Assembly: GCF_047654805.1 (NCBI RefSeq)
Contig: NZ_JASGIV010000001.1
Span: 1,674,001-1,738,000, forward strand
Reading direction: 5' to 3'
Origin: Pelomonas sp047654805
Lineage (GTDB): Bacteria; Pseudomonadota; Gammaproteobacteria; Burkholderiales; Burkholderiaceae_C
Length of the DNA stretch: 64,000 nt
Shown: one piece after another, positions 19,551 through 27,363 of the stretch
How the letters are laid out: every line of letters begins with the position of its first letter
Numbering within the stretch: the first letter of the stretch is position 1
Made by a program: the position numbers and the translations under genes
Notes under the pieces: model-generated
Databases searched by the model: none
What the model saw: the letters and a program-made list of their open reading frames with translations, nothing else
What the model was told of the DNA's origin: nothing

Positions 19551-20132
19551 ATGAAGCTCGCCTCCCTCGCCCTGGCTCTCGGCCTGGCCTCGCCCGCCTT
19601 CGCGGCCACCCCGCTGTCCGTGGACTTTGAAAAGACCTGGTCCTATGGCGAGGAGGTGGCCGACACCTACGCCATCGACGGTGTCTCGTTCACCAACGTG
19701 CTGGGCCTGTCCAACGACGCCGACTTCACCTACTTCGGCAACGCGCCGTCGCCCCTGGGTGTGGCTTTCGTGCAGTTGGACGGTGTCTTCAATACTGCCG
19801 CCTACATGAACGTCTCCGGCGGCGTCACGGGCGGCCTGAGCTTCTTCTACTCCACGCCCAGCGACGCGCCTGTCGCGATCAAGGCCTACTCCGGCCTGAA
19901 CGGCACCGGCACGCTGCTGGGCACGCTGGACCTGAGCGCCAACTCGGCTGACTACACCGCCTGGAACCAGGCCGTGCTCAGCTTCAGCGGCACTGCCCTG
20001 TCCTTCGACCTCACCGGCATGGCCAACGTCGTGGCGCTGGACAACATCAGCGCCGTGCCCGAGCCGAGCAGCATCGCACTGATGCTTGGTGGCGCAGCCC
20101 TGCTGCTGGCGCGACGCCGCCGCCCCGACTGA
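19551..20132 (+). CDS. PEP-CTERM sorting domain protein
   Basis: A 193-residue secreted protein. The signal peptide is residues 1-18 (cleavage after AFA). The body is beta-rich, with DNIS before the C-terminus. The end, VPEPSSIALMLGGAALLLARRRRPD, is spread over residues 169-193 and is a standard PEP-CTERM sorting signal: PEP motif, hydrophobic helix, Arg cluster. An exosortase elsewhere in the genome would cleave it and deliver the protein to the surface or an extracellular matrix. The body is of unknown function. Confidence 0.9.
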   Translation: MKLASLALALGLASPAFAATPLSVDFEKTWSYGEEVADTYAIDGVSFTNVLGLSNDADFTYFGNAPSPLGVAFVQLDGVFNTAAYMNVSGGVTGGLSFFYSTPSDAPVAIKAYSGLNGTGTLLGTLDLSANSADYTAWNQAVLSFSGTALSFDLTGMANVVALDNISAVPEPSSIALMLGGAALLLARRRRPD

Positions 20133-20154
20133 AGAGCGCGGACCCCAAAGGAAA

Positions 20155-20176
20155 AGCCGGCTGTGAACAGCCGGCT
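20155..20176. terminator. Bidirectional terminator between converging genes
   Basis: A perfect 10-bp inverted repeat (AGCCGGCTGT / ACAGCCGGCT) with a 2-base spacer. It lies 22 bases after the PEP-CTERM stop and before the end of the converging small gene. Four A residues on its left give TTTT on the minus strand; the plus side has only a weak T run. It probably serves both genes. Confidence 0.7.
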
Positions 20177-20219
20177 ATCTCGTTGGTGGGACCCATGGCC
20201 CAGCCGCGCGCCACGGTTC

Positions 20220-20429
20220 TCAGTGGAACGGGCGGCCAAGGCCCAGCAGCAACAGGCTGCCCAGGGTCGCGGTGCTCAACGATGCGATACCCGAACCGAA
20301 GAGCGGGTGCTGCGCCACGAGGGCCAGGTTGCCAAGCTTGAGCGCATGCCCCACGGAGATTCCGACAAACGCCAGCCCGATGAGGGCGACCAGGCAGATC
20401 ATGGACACGAAAGCGTGCTGGAAGTTCAT
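20220..20429 (-). CDS. Small two-helix membrane protein of unknown function
   Basis: A 69-residue protein with two hydrophobic stretches (about residues 5-27 and 42-63), the first MICLVALIGLAFVGISVG. AGGAG lies six bases before the ATG at 20429, which supports real translation. I do not recognise the family. It marks the last gene before the mobile-element scars and so may be the left chromosomal border of the island. Confidence 0.6.
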   Translation of the reverse strand: MNFQHAFVSMICLVALIGLAFVGISVGHALKLGNLALVAQHPLFGSGIASLSTATLGSLLLLGLGRPFH

Positions 20430-20643
20430 TGCAGCTCCTCGCGAAAGGCAGGCGTCCGTTTTAGCACCGATGACCCTCGAGTGGCGAGCCCAAGCCTGAG
20501 GTACTCCTACCCCGGGGTTGAGGGGAGGCGTGGCTCGCCGTCTTGATCAGCCTGCTGGCGCAGTGCCGAGCTTGCTGGCAGAAGGCTCAATTCCATTGAA
20601 GAAGCAAGGGAGGCTATGGCCTTGTAAGACGTGGAGGCCCAAG

Positions 20644-20677
20644 CCAAGCTCGACGGTGTCGACACCCTCGAGCTTGG
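20644..20677. repeat. 34-bp near-perfect palindrome
   Basis: Sixteen of seventeen base pairs match around the central GGTGTCGACACC; the only mismatch is C at 20654 versus C at 20667. It lies just before the IS66 fragment. It could be an operator of LacI or TetR style, a recombination site, or part of the lost element's end. Confidence 0.6.
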
Positions 20678-20684
20678 ATACCGG

Positions 20685-20855
20685 CGACAGCGGGACAGCG
20701 CACCTGTGCTGGCTGACATCGAAACCCTGATGCTGGCCAACCTGCACGGTGTGCTGCCCAAGAGCTTGCAGGGCCAGGCGCTGCACTACCTCTCGTCGCA
20801 GTGGAGCAAGCTCAAGCGCTATGTCGAGGACGGCCGCTACAGCATCGACACGGAT
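20685..20855 (+). pseudogene. IS66-family transposase (TnpC) fragment
   Basis: About 57 codons resembling the C-terminal DDE region of IS66 TnpC: SAPVLADIETLML, PKSLQGQALHYL, SQWSKLKRYVEDGRYSID. In full proteins this runs on into the conserved NN-x-ER region, which is missing here. The reading frame passes abruptly into unrelated DNA near 20856, where the IS110 remnant begins. Both ends are lost, so this is an insertion-sequence scar. Confidence 0.7.
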
Positions 20856-20864
20856 GCTTTTACA

Positions 20865-21490
20865 AGGGGTTCCGCTGTTCTCCCCTTTCACAACAGGGAC
20901 TCCTTTCGCGGGCGGCTGGTCCTTCCAGGACGCGACGAAACGTTTGTAGTCTTCCTCTGCTTTGCAGACGCGGTCCCGTTCGGCGTCGCGGACGGGATTC
21001 ACGCTGTAGTCGCGCGCGGCCCCAGGTTTTCTTCCACCGCGCCGCGACGGCCTCCCCGACTTCAATTCAAGTGCCCGCAACTTGTACTGGAGCAGAGCTG
21101 GTCGGATCCAGGTGTAGTCCTGTTCCTTCGTCAGCATGTGCCAGATCAGCACCGCCAGCTTGCGCGCTGTAGCGACTGCGGCCACAGGCTTGCCTCGCTT
21201 GAGGCTGATGCGGTGAAAGAACCCGCTGAGCGGGCCGGGCCCTATGCCAATCACCCAAGCTGCCTCCACCAGCATGGCGCGCGCGTGCCCGTTTCCTTGA
21301 TGAGTGATGTGCCCGTGATACGCCGGGCGATCACCGGATTGGTGAGCCGAGGGATTCAGTCCCAGGTAGGCGACAAGCTTTTGCGGGCTTGAGAATCGCT
21401 TGATATCACCGATCGCGGCGAGCACGCTGGCGGCCACCACGACATTGACCCCGCCGATCTTCATCAGACGCCGAATATTCGGATCGCCCA
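20865..21490 (-). pseudogene. IS110-family transposase, C-terminal half
   Basis: The frame encodes the Transposase_20 half of an IS110 protein: NIRRLMKIGGVNVVVAASVLAAIGD, RFSSPQKLVAYLGLNP, GNGHARAMLVEAAW and ARKLAVLIWHMLTKEQDY, all spread over about 200 residues. The N-terminal DEDD catalytic domain is absent. Upstream coding stops exactly at the left end of the IS5-type element at 21491, and the missing half is not found on that element's other side. Insertion was therefore followed by a deletion or rearrangement. Inactive. Confidence 0.85.
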
Positions 21491-22715
21491 GAGACCGCTG
21501 CATAACTGACGTCGCAAGGAGTGGCGAACGGCCAGGCCAGCTCGGATTTCGAGATGCGCAATAAGGATCGAGTTTTCGGGCCGTTTTGACGCTTTTTGAG
21601 CCCGTTCCCTGGGGCCTTCGCCCCCTCAGGACGGACTACTGCCCGGACAGGGCTGCAGCCGCCCACTGTGCAGCTTCCTCATCGCCTTGAGCAGGTTCAA
21701 GCCCAATGCCGCCCAGGCCATCTGCGCCTGTGTCTTGGCCGCCCCGAAGTACCGCGCCCGGCTCAGATGGAAGCGCCGTTTCATCGTGCCGAAGCCCTGC
21801 TCGACCTTGTAGCGCAATGTGGCGATGGCCTTGTTCATCTGCGTCTGCAAGGGATGCACCGGTTTGCCGCGGCTGCCTTTGAACTGGATCAGGTCGCCGA
21901 TGCCTTTGCCCTTGAGGTACTCGCGGTTGGCGGCACTGGCATAGCCCTTGTCGGCCAGCACACCCTCGGGCTGGATGCCCTGTTCGACGAGCGCGTCGAC
22001 GATGCCGGGCAGCTTGTTCACTTCGGCCTGGTTGGCCGGATGCACCTCGACGTGCTCGACATAGCCGTCCTCGGTGTCCACCGCGCTGTAGCCGCGGTAA
22101 CCGAAGAAGGCGTCCTTGCCCTTCTTGACCCAGCGCGCCTCATCGTCGGCACTGTCCACCATGTCGGCCTCGCCGTCGTCATCGACTTCGAGATGCTGGT
22201 TCGGGTGCGCGGCGCTCTCGATGATGGTGGCGTCGATGATCGCGCCGCGGCTGCCCGCCACCTTCAGCCCCTGGCCTTCGAGTTGCACATTGATCCGGCG
22301 CAGCAGCACCTGGTCGAGCTTGGCCGTCACCAGTCGGTTGCGGAAGCGGCAGATCGTCGTGGCGTCGGGGAAGCTGCCCTCACCCGGCTCGAAGCCGGTG
22401 AACACCATGAAGTCCAGGCGCACCTTCAGTGCGTGCTCCAGCTGCGTGTCCGACAGGCCATGCCACTGACCCAGCAGCATCAGCTTGAACATCGCCAGCG
22501 GCGCATAGGGCTCGGGGCCGCCGCCATGCGTGGCCTCGCGCTTGTACAGACCCTTGAGCTTGTGCGCGATCTCGGCCCAGTCCAGCAACTCGTGCAACTT
22601 CATCGTCGGCGAGTCCTGGACCAACGGCTTGGCACCCATCAGGAAGAAGCTGTCCATGTCCCGATTGCACCGCACACATCAGGACTGCGCATCGGGGAAG
22701 TTATGCAGCGGTCTC
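21491..22715 (-). mobile_element. IS5-type insertion sequence, intact
   Basis: A 1225-bp element bounded by perfect 17-bp inverted repeats, GAGACCGCTGCATAACT at 21491-21507 and its complement at 22699-22715. It encodes one intact DDE transposase. The flanks (GCCCA on the left, GAGAT on the right) show no matching target duplication. The left end cuts the IS110 remnant, and the right end cuts a toxin-like gene. Confidence 0.9.
21626..22675 (-). CDS. IS5-family transposase
   Basis: A 349-residue DDE transposase. The N-terminal part carries the DUF772-type helical domain (PLAMFKLMLLGQWHGLSDTQLEHAL). Catalytic residues are visible as D in AIIDATIIES, D in GVLADKGYAS and E in KVEQGFGTMKRRF. The frame is open and full length, so it may be active. 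The GTG at 22675 or the ATG at 22657 (MDSFFLMG) can serve as the start. Confidence 0.92.
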   Translation of the reverse strand: MRCNRDMDSFFLMGAKPLVQDSPTMKLHELLDWAEIAHKLKGLYKREATHGGGPEPYAPLAMFKLMLLGQWHGLSDTQLEHALKVRLDFMVFTGFEPGEGSFPDATTICRFRNRLVTAKLDQVLLRRINVQLEGQGLKVAGSRGAIIDATIIESAAHPNQHLEVDDDGEADMVDSADDEARWVKKGKDAFFGYRGYSAVDTEDGYVEHVEVHPANQAEVNKLPGIVDALVEQGIQPEGVLADKGYASAANREYLKGKGIGDLIQFKGSRGKPVHPLQTQMNKAIATLRYKVEQGFGTMKRRFHLSRARYFGAAKTQAQMAWAALGLNLLKAMRKLHSGRLQPCPGSSPS

Positions 22716-22930
22716 GAGATGATATTGATCAGAAAAACCTGCTTGCCACGGGTGCGACAACTGCAGACGCGGTCGTGACCCTTTTGAAGAAGAGCAATGG
22801 ACTTCAATACTCCTGCTCAAGCCTTCATAAGGATATTGACATCGACTGCCACCTGATTAAAACCGGCTCTTGGTATATCAAGTTTTACTTCATTGACCCT
22901 GATACTTTCTTCATTAGCGTTCACCAATAA
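22703..22930 (+). pseudogene. Toxin-like gene (MqsR-like candidate) truncated at its 5' end
   Basis: The frame encodes 75 residues ending GSWYIKFYFIDPDTFFISVHQ, with TADAVVTLLKKS earlier. The helix followed by a final beta hairpin, the toxin-before-antitoxin order and the zinc-ribbon partner recall MqsR/MqsA, though similarity is weak. About 20-25 N-terminal residues seem lost. The ATG at 22703 and a GGGGAAG upstream of it both come from the right inverted repeat of the IS element, so a fusion product could still be made. Base composition is AT-richer than its surroundings. It ends 9 bases before the next gene. Confidence 0.45.
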
Positions 22931-22939
22931 GGCAGCATC

Positions 22940-23557
22940 ATGAAGCTCTTCCGAGAAGGCGACAAAAGCAAGGCAGTTTGCAAGTCTTGTGCTCGGATTG
23001 TCGGTACGACCTTCGCCAGGCGAGACGTGCCCTTTAGCGACGATGCGAAGATGGTTGCCAAGGACATCCTGGTTGGAGTTTGTGACGAGTGCGGTTTGAC
23101 TGTTTCGATCCCCGCGCAGTCCACACCTGCCATCAGCAAGGTGCGAAAAGAAAAAGCGGAATCGATTGAAGCTCGCTTGCCCGCAATTTATGTCGACGTA
23201 CTGGATTACGCAGCGCATTCGATTGACGTCCAAGCATCAACCGAATTTAGAAAAACCCTGCTGACCTTTTTTGTGCATAGAGCAGCGAATAGGTCGAAGG
23301 CGGCTTCGAGCTTGATCTCGTCGCATGAGAAGGCCAAACTCGAGTTCCCGGAGATTCGCGGCGGAACTCGCAGGCGTTTGTCTCTCAAGGTGGCGCCGCG
23401 GATCAATGAAGATTTCAAAAACCTCACCATCGGAACAAAGCTGACCACGACGGAAATTATCAAATCTGTCGTTTATGAAATTCGCGGTGATGTTTTGGAA
23501 AATCCTAAGCCAGAACTGATCAGCGAGCTTCGGACCCTCTCGGCAATTTCAATGTAA
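22940..23557 (+). CDS. Zinc-ribbon protein, MqsA-like antitoxin candidate
   Basis: A 205-residue protein. The N-terminal part has two CxxC pairs (Cys14/Cys17 and Cys48/Cys51) framing RRDVPFSDDAKMVAKDILVGVCDECG, spread over residues 28-52, which resembles the zinc-binding domain of MqsA antitoxins. The rest (60-205) is basic and helical and does not show the usual MqsA helix-turn-helix, so this is at best a variant. It lies 9 bases after the truncated toxin-like frame. Low GC relative to its neighbours points to acquisition from elsewhere. Confidence 0.6.
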   Translation: MKLFREGDKSKAVCKSCARIVGTTFARRDVPFSDDAKMVAKDILVGVCDECGLTVSIPAQSTPAISKVRKEKAESIEARLPAIYVDVLDYAAHSIDVQASTEFRKTLLTFFVHRAANRSKAASSLISSHEKAKLEFPEIRGGTRRRLSLKVAPRINEDFKNLTIGTKLTTTEIIKSVVYEIRGDVLENPKPELISELRTLSAISM

Positions 23558-23670
23558 AGCCAGTTCTTAGAGCGCTGCGCGTAGCTCGCTCAGCTATCCA
23601 AACTTTCGCCCTTGCTGCAACCCAACATGAACAGCACATGGCGCAGAGAGAGGGAGGCCTTGTTGGTCAG

Positions 23671-23694
23671 TTGATCGTGCCGGATCACGATCAA
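23671..23694. repeat. 24-bp dyad between the TA-like pair and the second IS
   Basis: TTGATCGTG and CACGATCAA form perfect 9-bp arms around a 6-base spacer. No T run follows on either strand, so an operator or attachment-type site is as likely as a hairpin. It lies 17 bases before the target duplication of the next IS. Confidence 0.45.
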
Positions 23695-23718
23695 ATCCGC
23701 GGGCGAGACCCTTCATAG

Positions 23719-25337
23719 TCAGGCCTGCAAAACGCCTGGAACCCGCATGAACACTGGCATTGCGGGTGATCGCCGATAGTCCGAACTCCCAGTTTGCGTT
23801 GCAATGACGCGCAGTTCCTGGGAGTTTGGAGACCACCGCCGATGGCCACCGACGACTTCTTCCGCGCGCGCCTGGAGCAAATGATCGACATGCGCCACGC
23901 GCTGGCGGTGCTGGCCACGCGCATGCCGTGGGCGCAGATCGAGGCGTCGCTGGCGCCGCTGTTCGCGCACCAGGATCGCTCCGGCCGTGTGATCGAGGAC
24001 ACCGACCTGTTCGGCCCGACACTGGCGGTGGCCGGAGCCGGCGTGAGCCAGCGTGGCCGCCCACGGCTGCCGATCCGGCTGATGGTGGCGCTGCTGTACT
24101 TGAAGCACGCCTATGGCGAGAGCGACGAGTCGGTGGTCGAGCGCTGGGCCCAGGACGTGTACTTCCAGTTCTTCAGCGGACAGGTGTACTTCGAACCGCG
24201 GCTGCCCTGCGACGCGACGCAGATCGGGCGCTTCCGGCGGGTGCTCGGCGAGGCCGGCGTGGAGCAGTTGCTGAAGTCCACGATCGAGGCGGCCGTGGGC
24301 ATGAAGGCGATCCGGCCCGCGGAGTTCGAGCGCGTGATCGTCGACAGCACGGTGCAGGAGAAGGCCATCGCTCACCCGACCGACAGCCGGCTGCTGGAGG
24401 TGGCGCGCGAGAAGATCGCGCGGCTGGCGCAGCGCGCGGGCTTGCAGCTCAAGCAGACGCATCAGCGCGAGGGCAAGACGCTGCGCCGGCGCGCGGCCGG
24501 CTATGCCCACGCCAAGCAGTTCAAGCGCTTGAAGCGCGTGCTGCGCCGCCAGCGAACGATCCTCGGGGCGCTGCTGCGCGACGTGCAGCGCAAGATGGTG
24601 ACGCTGCCGCAGCAGGCCCAGGATCAGCTGAACATCTGGCTGCAGCGGGCCGAGCGCATCCGCACACAGCGTCCGCACGACAAGGGCAAGCTCTACGCCT
24701 TGCACGCGCCGGAGGCGGAGTGCATCGGCAAGGGCAAGGCCCGCCAACCCTACGAGTTCGGCTGCAAGGTGAGCCTGGCGGTGACGCACAGGCAAGGCCT
24801 CATGGTGGGCGCCAGGAGCTTCCCCGGCAACCCGTTCGACGGCCACACCCTGGCCGCACAAATCGAGCAGACCACGGTGCTGCTGCAGGACCTCGGTGTG
24901 AAGCCCACGACGGCCATCGTCGATCTGGGCTACCGCGGCGTGGATCACGAGGTCGCGCCGGTGCAGGTGATCCATCGCGGCAAGCACAAGACGCTGACCA
25001 ACACGCAGCGCCGCTGGCTGAAGCGTCGTCAGGCGATCGAGCCGGTGATCGGCCACACCAAGCACGACAACGGGATGCATCGCTGCTGGCTCAAGGGCAG
25101 CGAGGGCGACGCCTTGCACGCCGTGCTGTGCGCGGCCGGCTTCAACATCCGCTGGCTGCTGCGTGCCATCGTGCGTCTGGGCCTGGCGGCCCTTCTCTTG
25201 TACTTGCGCAGCCTCGCTGCATTGGCCTGGCTGGCCCTGCATCGCTCCGCGACCGCCTCAGGCCGATCAACGGCCATCGATCACCGGCTCGCCTTCACGC
25301 TGCGCTGAGTTGGTGGAATAGAAATTTGCAGGGCCGA
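23719..25337 (+). mobile_element. Second IS element with 8-bp target duplication
   Basis: A 1619-bp element. The ends TCAGGCCTGCAAA (23719-23731) and the complement of TTTGCAGGGCCGA (25325-25337) match at 11 of 13 positions. CTTCATAG is directly repeated outside each end, at 23711-23718 and 25338-25345, marking a simple insertion. It carries one full-length transposase. It sits just beyond the 3' end of the conjugation operon. Confidence 0.85.
23842..25308 (+). CDS. DDE transposase (IS5-family type with long insertion)
   Basis: A 488-residue transposase. The N-terminal domain includes RPRLPIRLMVALLYLKHAYGESDE, spread over about residues 72-95. Catalytic residues appear as D in RVIVDSTVQEKA, D in TAIVDLGYRGVD and E in RQAIEPVIGHTKHDNG. 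An insertion containing KLYALHAPEAECIGKGKA lies between the first and second Asp. The frame is intact, so the element may be active. The ATG at 23842 is preferred (MATDDFF). Confidence 0.92.
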   Translation: MATDDFFRARLEQMIDMRHALAVLATRMPWAQIEASLAPLFAHQDRSGRVIEDTDLFGPTLAVAGAGVSQRGRPRLPIRLMVALLYLKHAYGESDESVVERWAQDVYFQFFSGQVYFEPRLPCDATQIGRFRRVLGEAGVEQLLKSTIEAAVGMKAIRPAEFERVIVDSTVQEKAIAHPTDSRLLEVAREKIARLAQRAGLQLKQTHQREGKTLRRRAAGYAHAKQFKRLKRVLRRQRTILGALLRDVQRKMVTLPQQAQDQLNIWLQRAERIRTQRPHDKGKLYALHAPEAECIGKGKARQPYEFGCKVSLAVTHRQGLMVGARSFPGNPFDGHTLAAQIEQTTVLLQDLGVKPTTAIVDLGYRGVDHEVAPVQVIHRGKHKTLTNTQRRWLKRRQAIEPVIGHTKHDNGMHRCWLKGSEGDALHAVLCAAGFNIRWLLRAIVRLGLAALLLYLRSLAALAWLALHRSATASGRSTAIDHRLAFTLR

Positions 25338-25359
25338 CTTCATAGCCGTTCATTGCCAT

Positions 25360-26535
25360 TCATGGCCGCTGATGACCTGACCGGGGCGGGATCACCTGAG
25401 CGTCGGCGGCATCCGCAAAGACGGTCGGCATGGGCAGCCCCGAGTCCGTGATCACGACACTGGCAAGTCTCTCGCCGTGCCCCAGGTCGTAGCGAAGCAG
25501 CTTGCGAAACGAGCGCTGTTCCCGAACAAGCTGGTCGACGAGTTGCTGCTCCAGCACCGTCTCGACCGGCAGCCACTGCCTTGTGACGGGCATCAGGCAA
25601 AGCCTGGCGATGGCGGGGGTGCCTCCCGCCGCCAGTTGGAAGCTCGCGCCCATCACCATGCGGATGTCCTCCGAGGCGCTCCAGACTTCAAGCTCCCGCG
25701 AGAACGTACGCCCCACGGCGTTGTAGAGCTCGTCGCCAATGGCGAAGCCGAGGTCAGGGATGTGCTTGATCGTGGCCTTGTAGCCGCGATGGGTGGGCGC
25801 GATGCCTTTCACCTCCCCGATCACGAGCATCAGCTGCTGCGGACGGTCGGGGCGTGGCACGGCAGCCGCCCAGCTGTCTCGACGACGGCGGTTGATGGCG
25901 TCGATGTCGTCGAGCGTGAAGGTCTCGGGGATGTAGAGCCGGGCCGCAAGCGCAAGGCCACCTACGACCTTCTGTTCGGCCGCGCGCAGGAGGTGCTGCC
26001 GCACGATGGCCCAGGAGCGCCTTCCGGAGAAGCCCGGCTTCCACTGCGTAAGCCCGGCCTCGTCCCAGAGGTAGTGCAGCAGTCCGCGCAGCGACAGGCG
26101 ACGCGAGGCTGCGGCCGCGCTGCCCCCGAGGGCGCCGGGACGATGCTGGGGTGGGGGCTGCCCCTGCGCCCTGGAGAGCGGAAAGTCCAGCTTCAGCGTC
26201 GTCTCTCCGCTGGCCATGTTCTCGACGATGGCACTGCCCAGCGCACGGGCAAGGCCCGAGAGTTCTGGCGGTGGCTCGAAGGATGGGCAGTCCGGCGCAT
26301 GGTCGCTGCCGGTCTCTGGCATGCGCTTGACGATGTAGCCATCGCCAAGCCTGGCGACGTACATCTCCACCCCGCCGGGCCTGCAAAGGCATCGCGGACG
26401 CCGGCGGCTGGCGTAGGCGCCTGCAATGGCGTCCGCAAGGGCGTCCGCGATGCCCGGGTCGCCCGCCTCGTAAGTGCAGCCTCCCACCTCGATCGACGGC
26501 GGCGATGGCTCCTCGTTGTCGCGTCGTGCCTGCAT
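25360..26535 (-). CDS. DUF1173 family protein of the conjugative element
   Basis: A 391-residue soluble protein with a Cys-rich N-terminal stretch (CLCRPGGVEMYVARLGDGYIV, then DCPSF, about residues 49-85), typical of DUF1173 proteins. These occur in integrative and conjugative elements and have no assigned function. The ATG at 26535 lies 7 bases after the LPD7 gene stop, so it is the last gene of the T4SS operon. The second IS inserted 22 bases beyond its stop codon. Confidence 0.75.
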   Translation of the reverse strand: MQARRDNEEPSPPSIEVGGCTYEAGDPGIADALADAIAGAYASRRRPRCLCRPGGVEMYVARLGDGYIVKRMPETGSDHAPDCPSFEPPPELSGLARALGSAIVENMASGETTLKLDFPLSRAQGQPPPQHRPGALGGSAAAASRRLSLRGLLHYLWDEAGLTQWKPGFSGRRSWAIVRQHLLRAAEQKVVGGLALAARLYIPETFTLDDIDAINRRRRDSWAAAVPRPDRPQQLMLVIGEVKGIAPTHRGYKATIKHIPDLGFAIGDELYNAVGRTFSRELEVWSASEDIRMVMGASFQLAAGGTPAIARLCLMPVTRQWLPVETVLEQQLVDQLVREQRSFRKLLRYDLGHGERLASVVITDSGLPMPTVFADAADAQVIPPRSGHQRP

Positions 26536-26542
26536 GGCAGTG

Positions 26543-27328
26543 TCAGCGCGTGGGTGCCGGCGAGGTGCGTTCCCGGGCGCGGTCCGGGTCCTGAGCGTGG
26601 CCGGGCGATGCCCGCTGCGGCGTGGCGGATGGGTCATACACCTTCACCCGCGGCACCGGGGTGTCGCGCCCGGCCCGTGCGAGCTTCTCGGCCACCGCCG
26701 CCAGGACGGCCGCCCGCTTGGCCTGCGGCACCTTCCTGGCCGACAGCACCGCGTCGATGGCCGCGACCACCGCCTTGCGTCCGGAGCCGCTGGCTGGCTC
26801 CTTCCCGTCCAGGGCTGCGGGCCTGTCGGTGCCTGTACCAAGCATGGGGCCGAGCATGGGGCCGGGGGCAGGTTCGGTGCGGCTGGCCTGGCGCGCGTCG
26901 CGTTCGCGCCTGAGCATGTCGAGGTCGGCCGGACTCGGTTCATAGCCCGCCGCCTTGATGCCACGCACGGACGCCTCCAGCCAGATCAGGCGCCGGAAGT
27001 CCTCGGCGCCCGAGACGCGCAGGCCCCTCCAGTTGCGGGCCTGGGCAACATCGACCATGGACCGTGCTACGGAGGGATTGCTCGTCTGCGTGGCCAGCCG
27101 CAAGGCCGACTCCGTGAATGCGATCCGCGAGGTGTCGCCCCGGAAACGGTAGTCGGTCCGGCCCAGCGTCATGGCGCCGATGCTCACTGGCGCCTTCTTG
27201 ATGACGTAGCGGGCGTTCAGCGCGCCTTCGAGTCGAGCCACGAGCGCAGCGCGCTCGGCCTCGGCCGTGCGCTCTGCGGCACGAGTACTTGCGGCGGCAC
27301 CGCCTGGGATGCGGGTTGCGGCTGCCAT
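26543..27328 (-). CDS. LPD7 domain protein
   Basis: A 261-residue protein. Residues 40-140 match the large polyvalent protein-associated domain 7: DYRFRGDTSRIAFTES, NPSVARSMVDVAQARNW, RGLRVSGAEDFRRLIWLEASVRG (spread over the region). In other elements this domain is often joined to relaxases or other large conjugation proteins; here it stands alone with a low-complexity C-terminus. Possibly an accessory DNA-processing factor. It lies between the OmpA-like lipoprotein and DUF1173 genes in the same operon. Confidence 0.78.
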   Translation of the reverse strand: MAAATRIPGGAAASTRAAERTAEAERAALVARLEGALNARYVIKKAPVSIGAMTLGRTDYRFRGDTSRIAFTESALRLATQTSNPSVARSMVDVAQARNWRGLRVSGAEDFRRLIWLEASVRGIKAAGYEPSPADLDMLRRERDARQASRTEPAPGPMLGPMLGTGTDRPAALDGKEPASGSGRKAVVAAIDAVLSARKVPQAKRAAVLAAVAEKLARAGRDTPVPRVKVYDPSATPQRASPGHAQDPDRARERTSPAPTR

Positions 27329-27363
27329 GGTGGTGTCCTTGCCCGGTACTTATCGACCGGCGT

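Noticed and set aside
26543..27328. Possible relaxase
   Set aside because: LPD7 is often attached to relaxases, but no HUH or MobA-type motif with a catalytic Tyr is present here.
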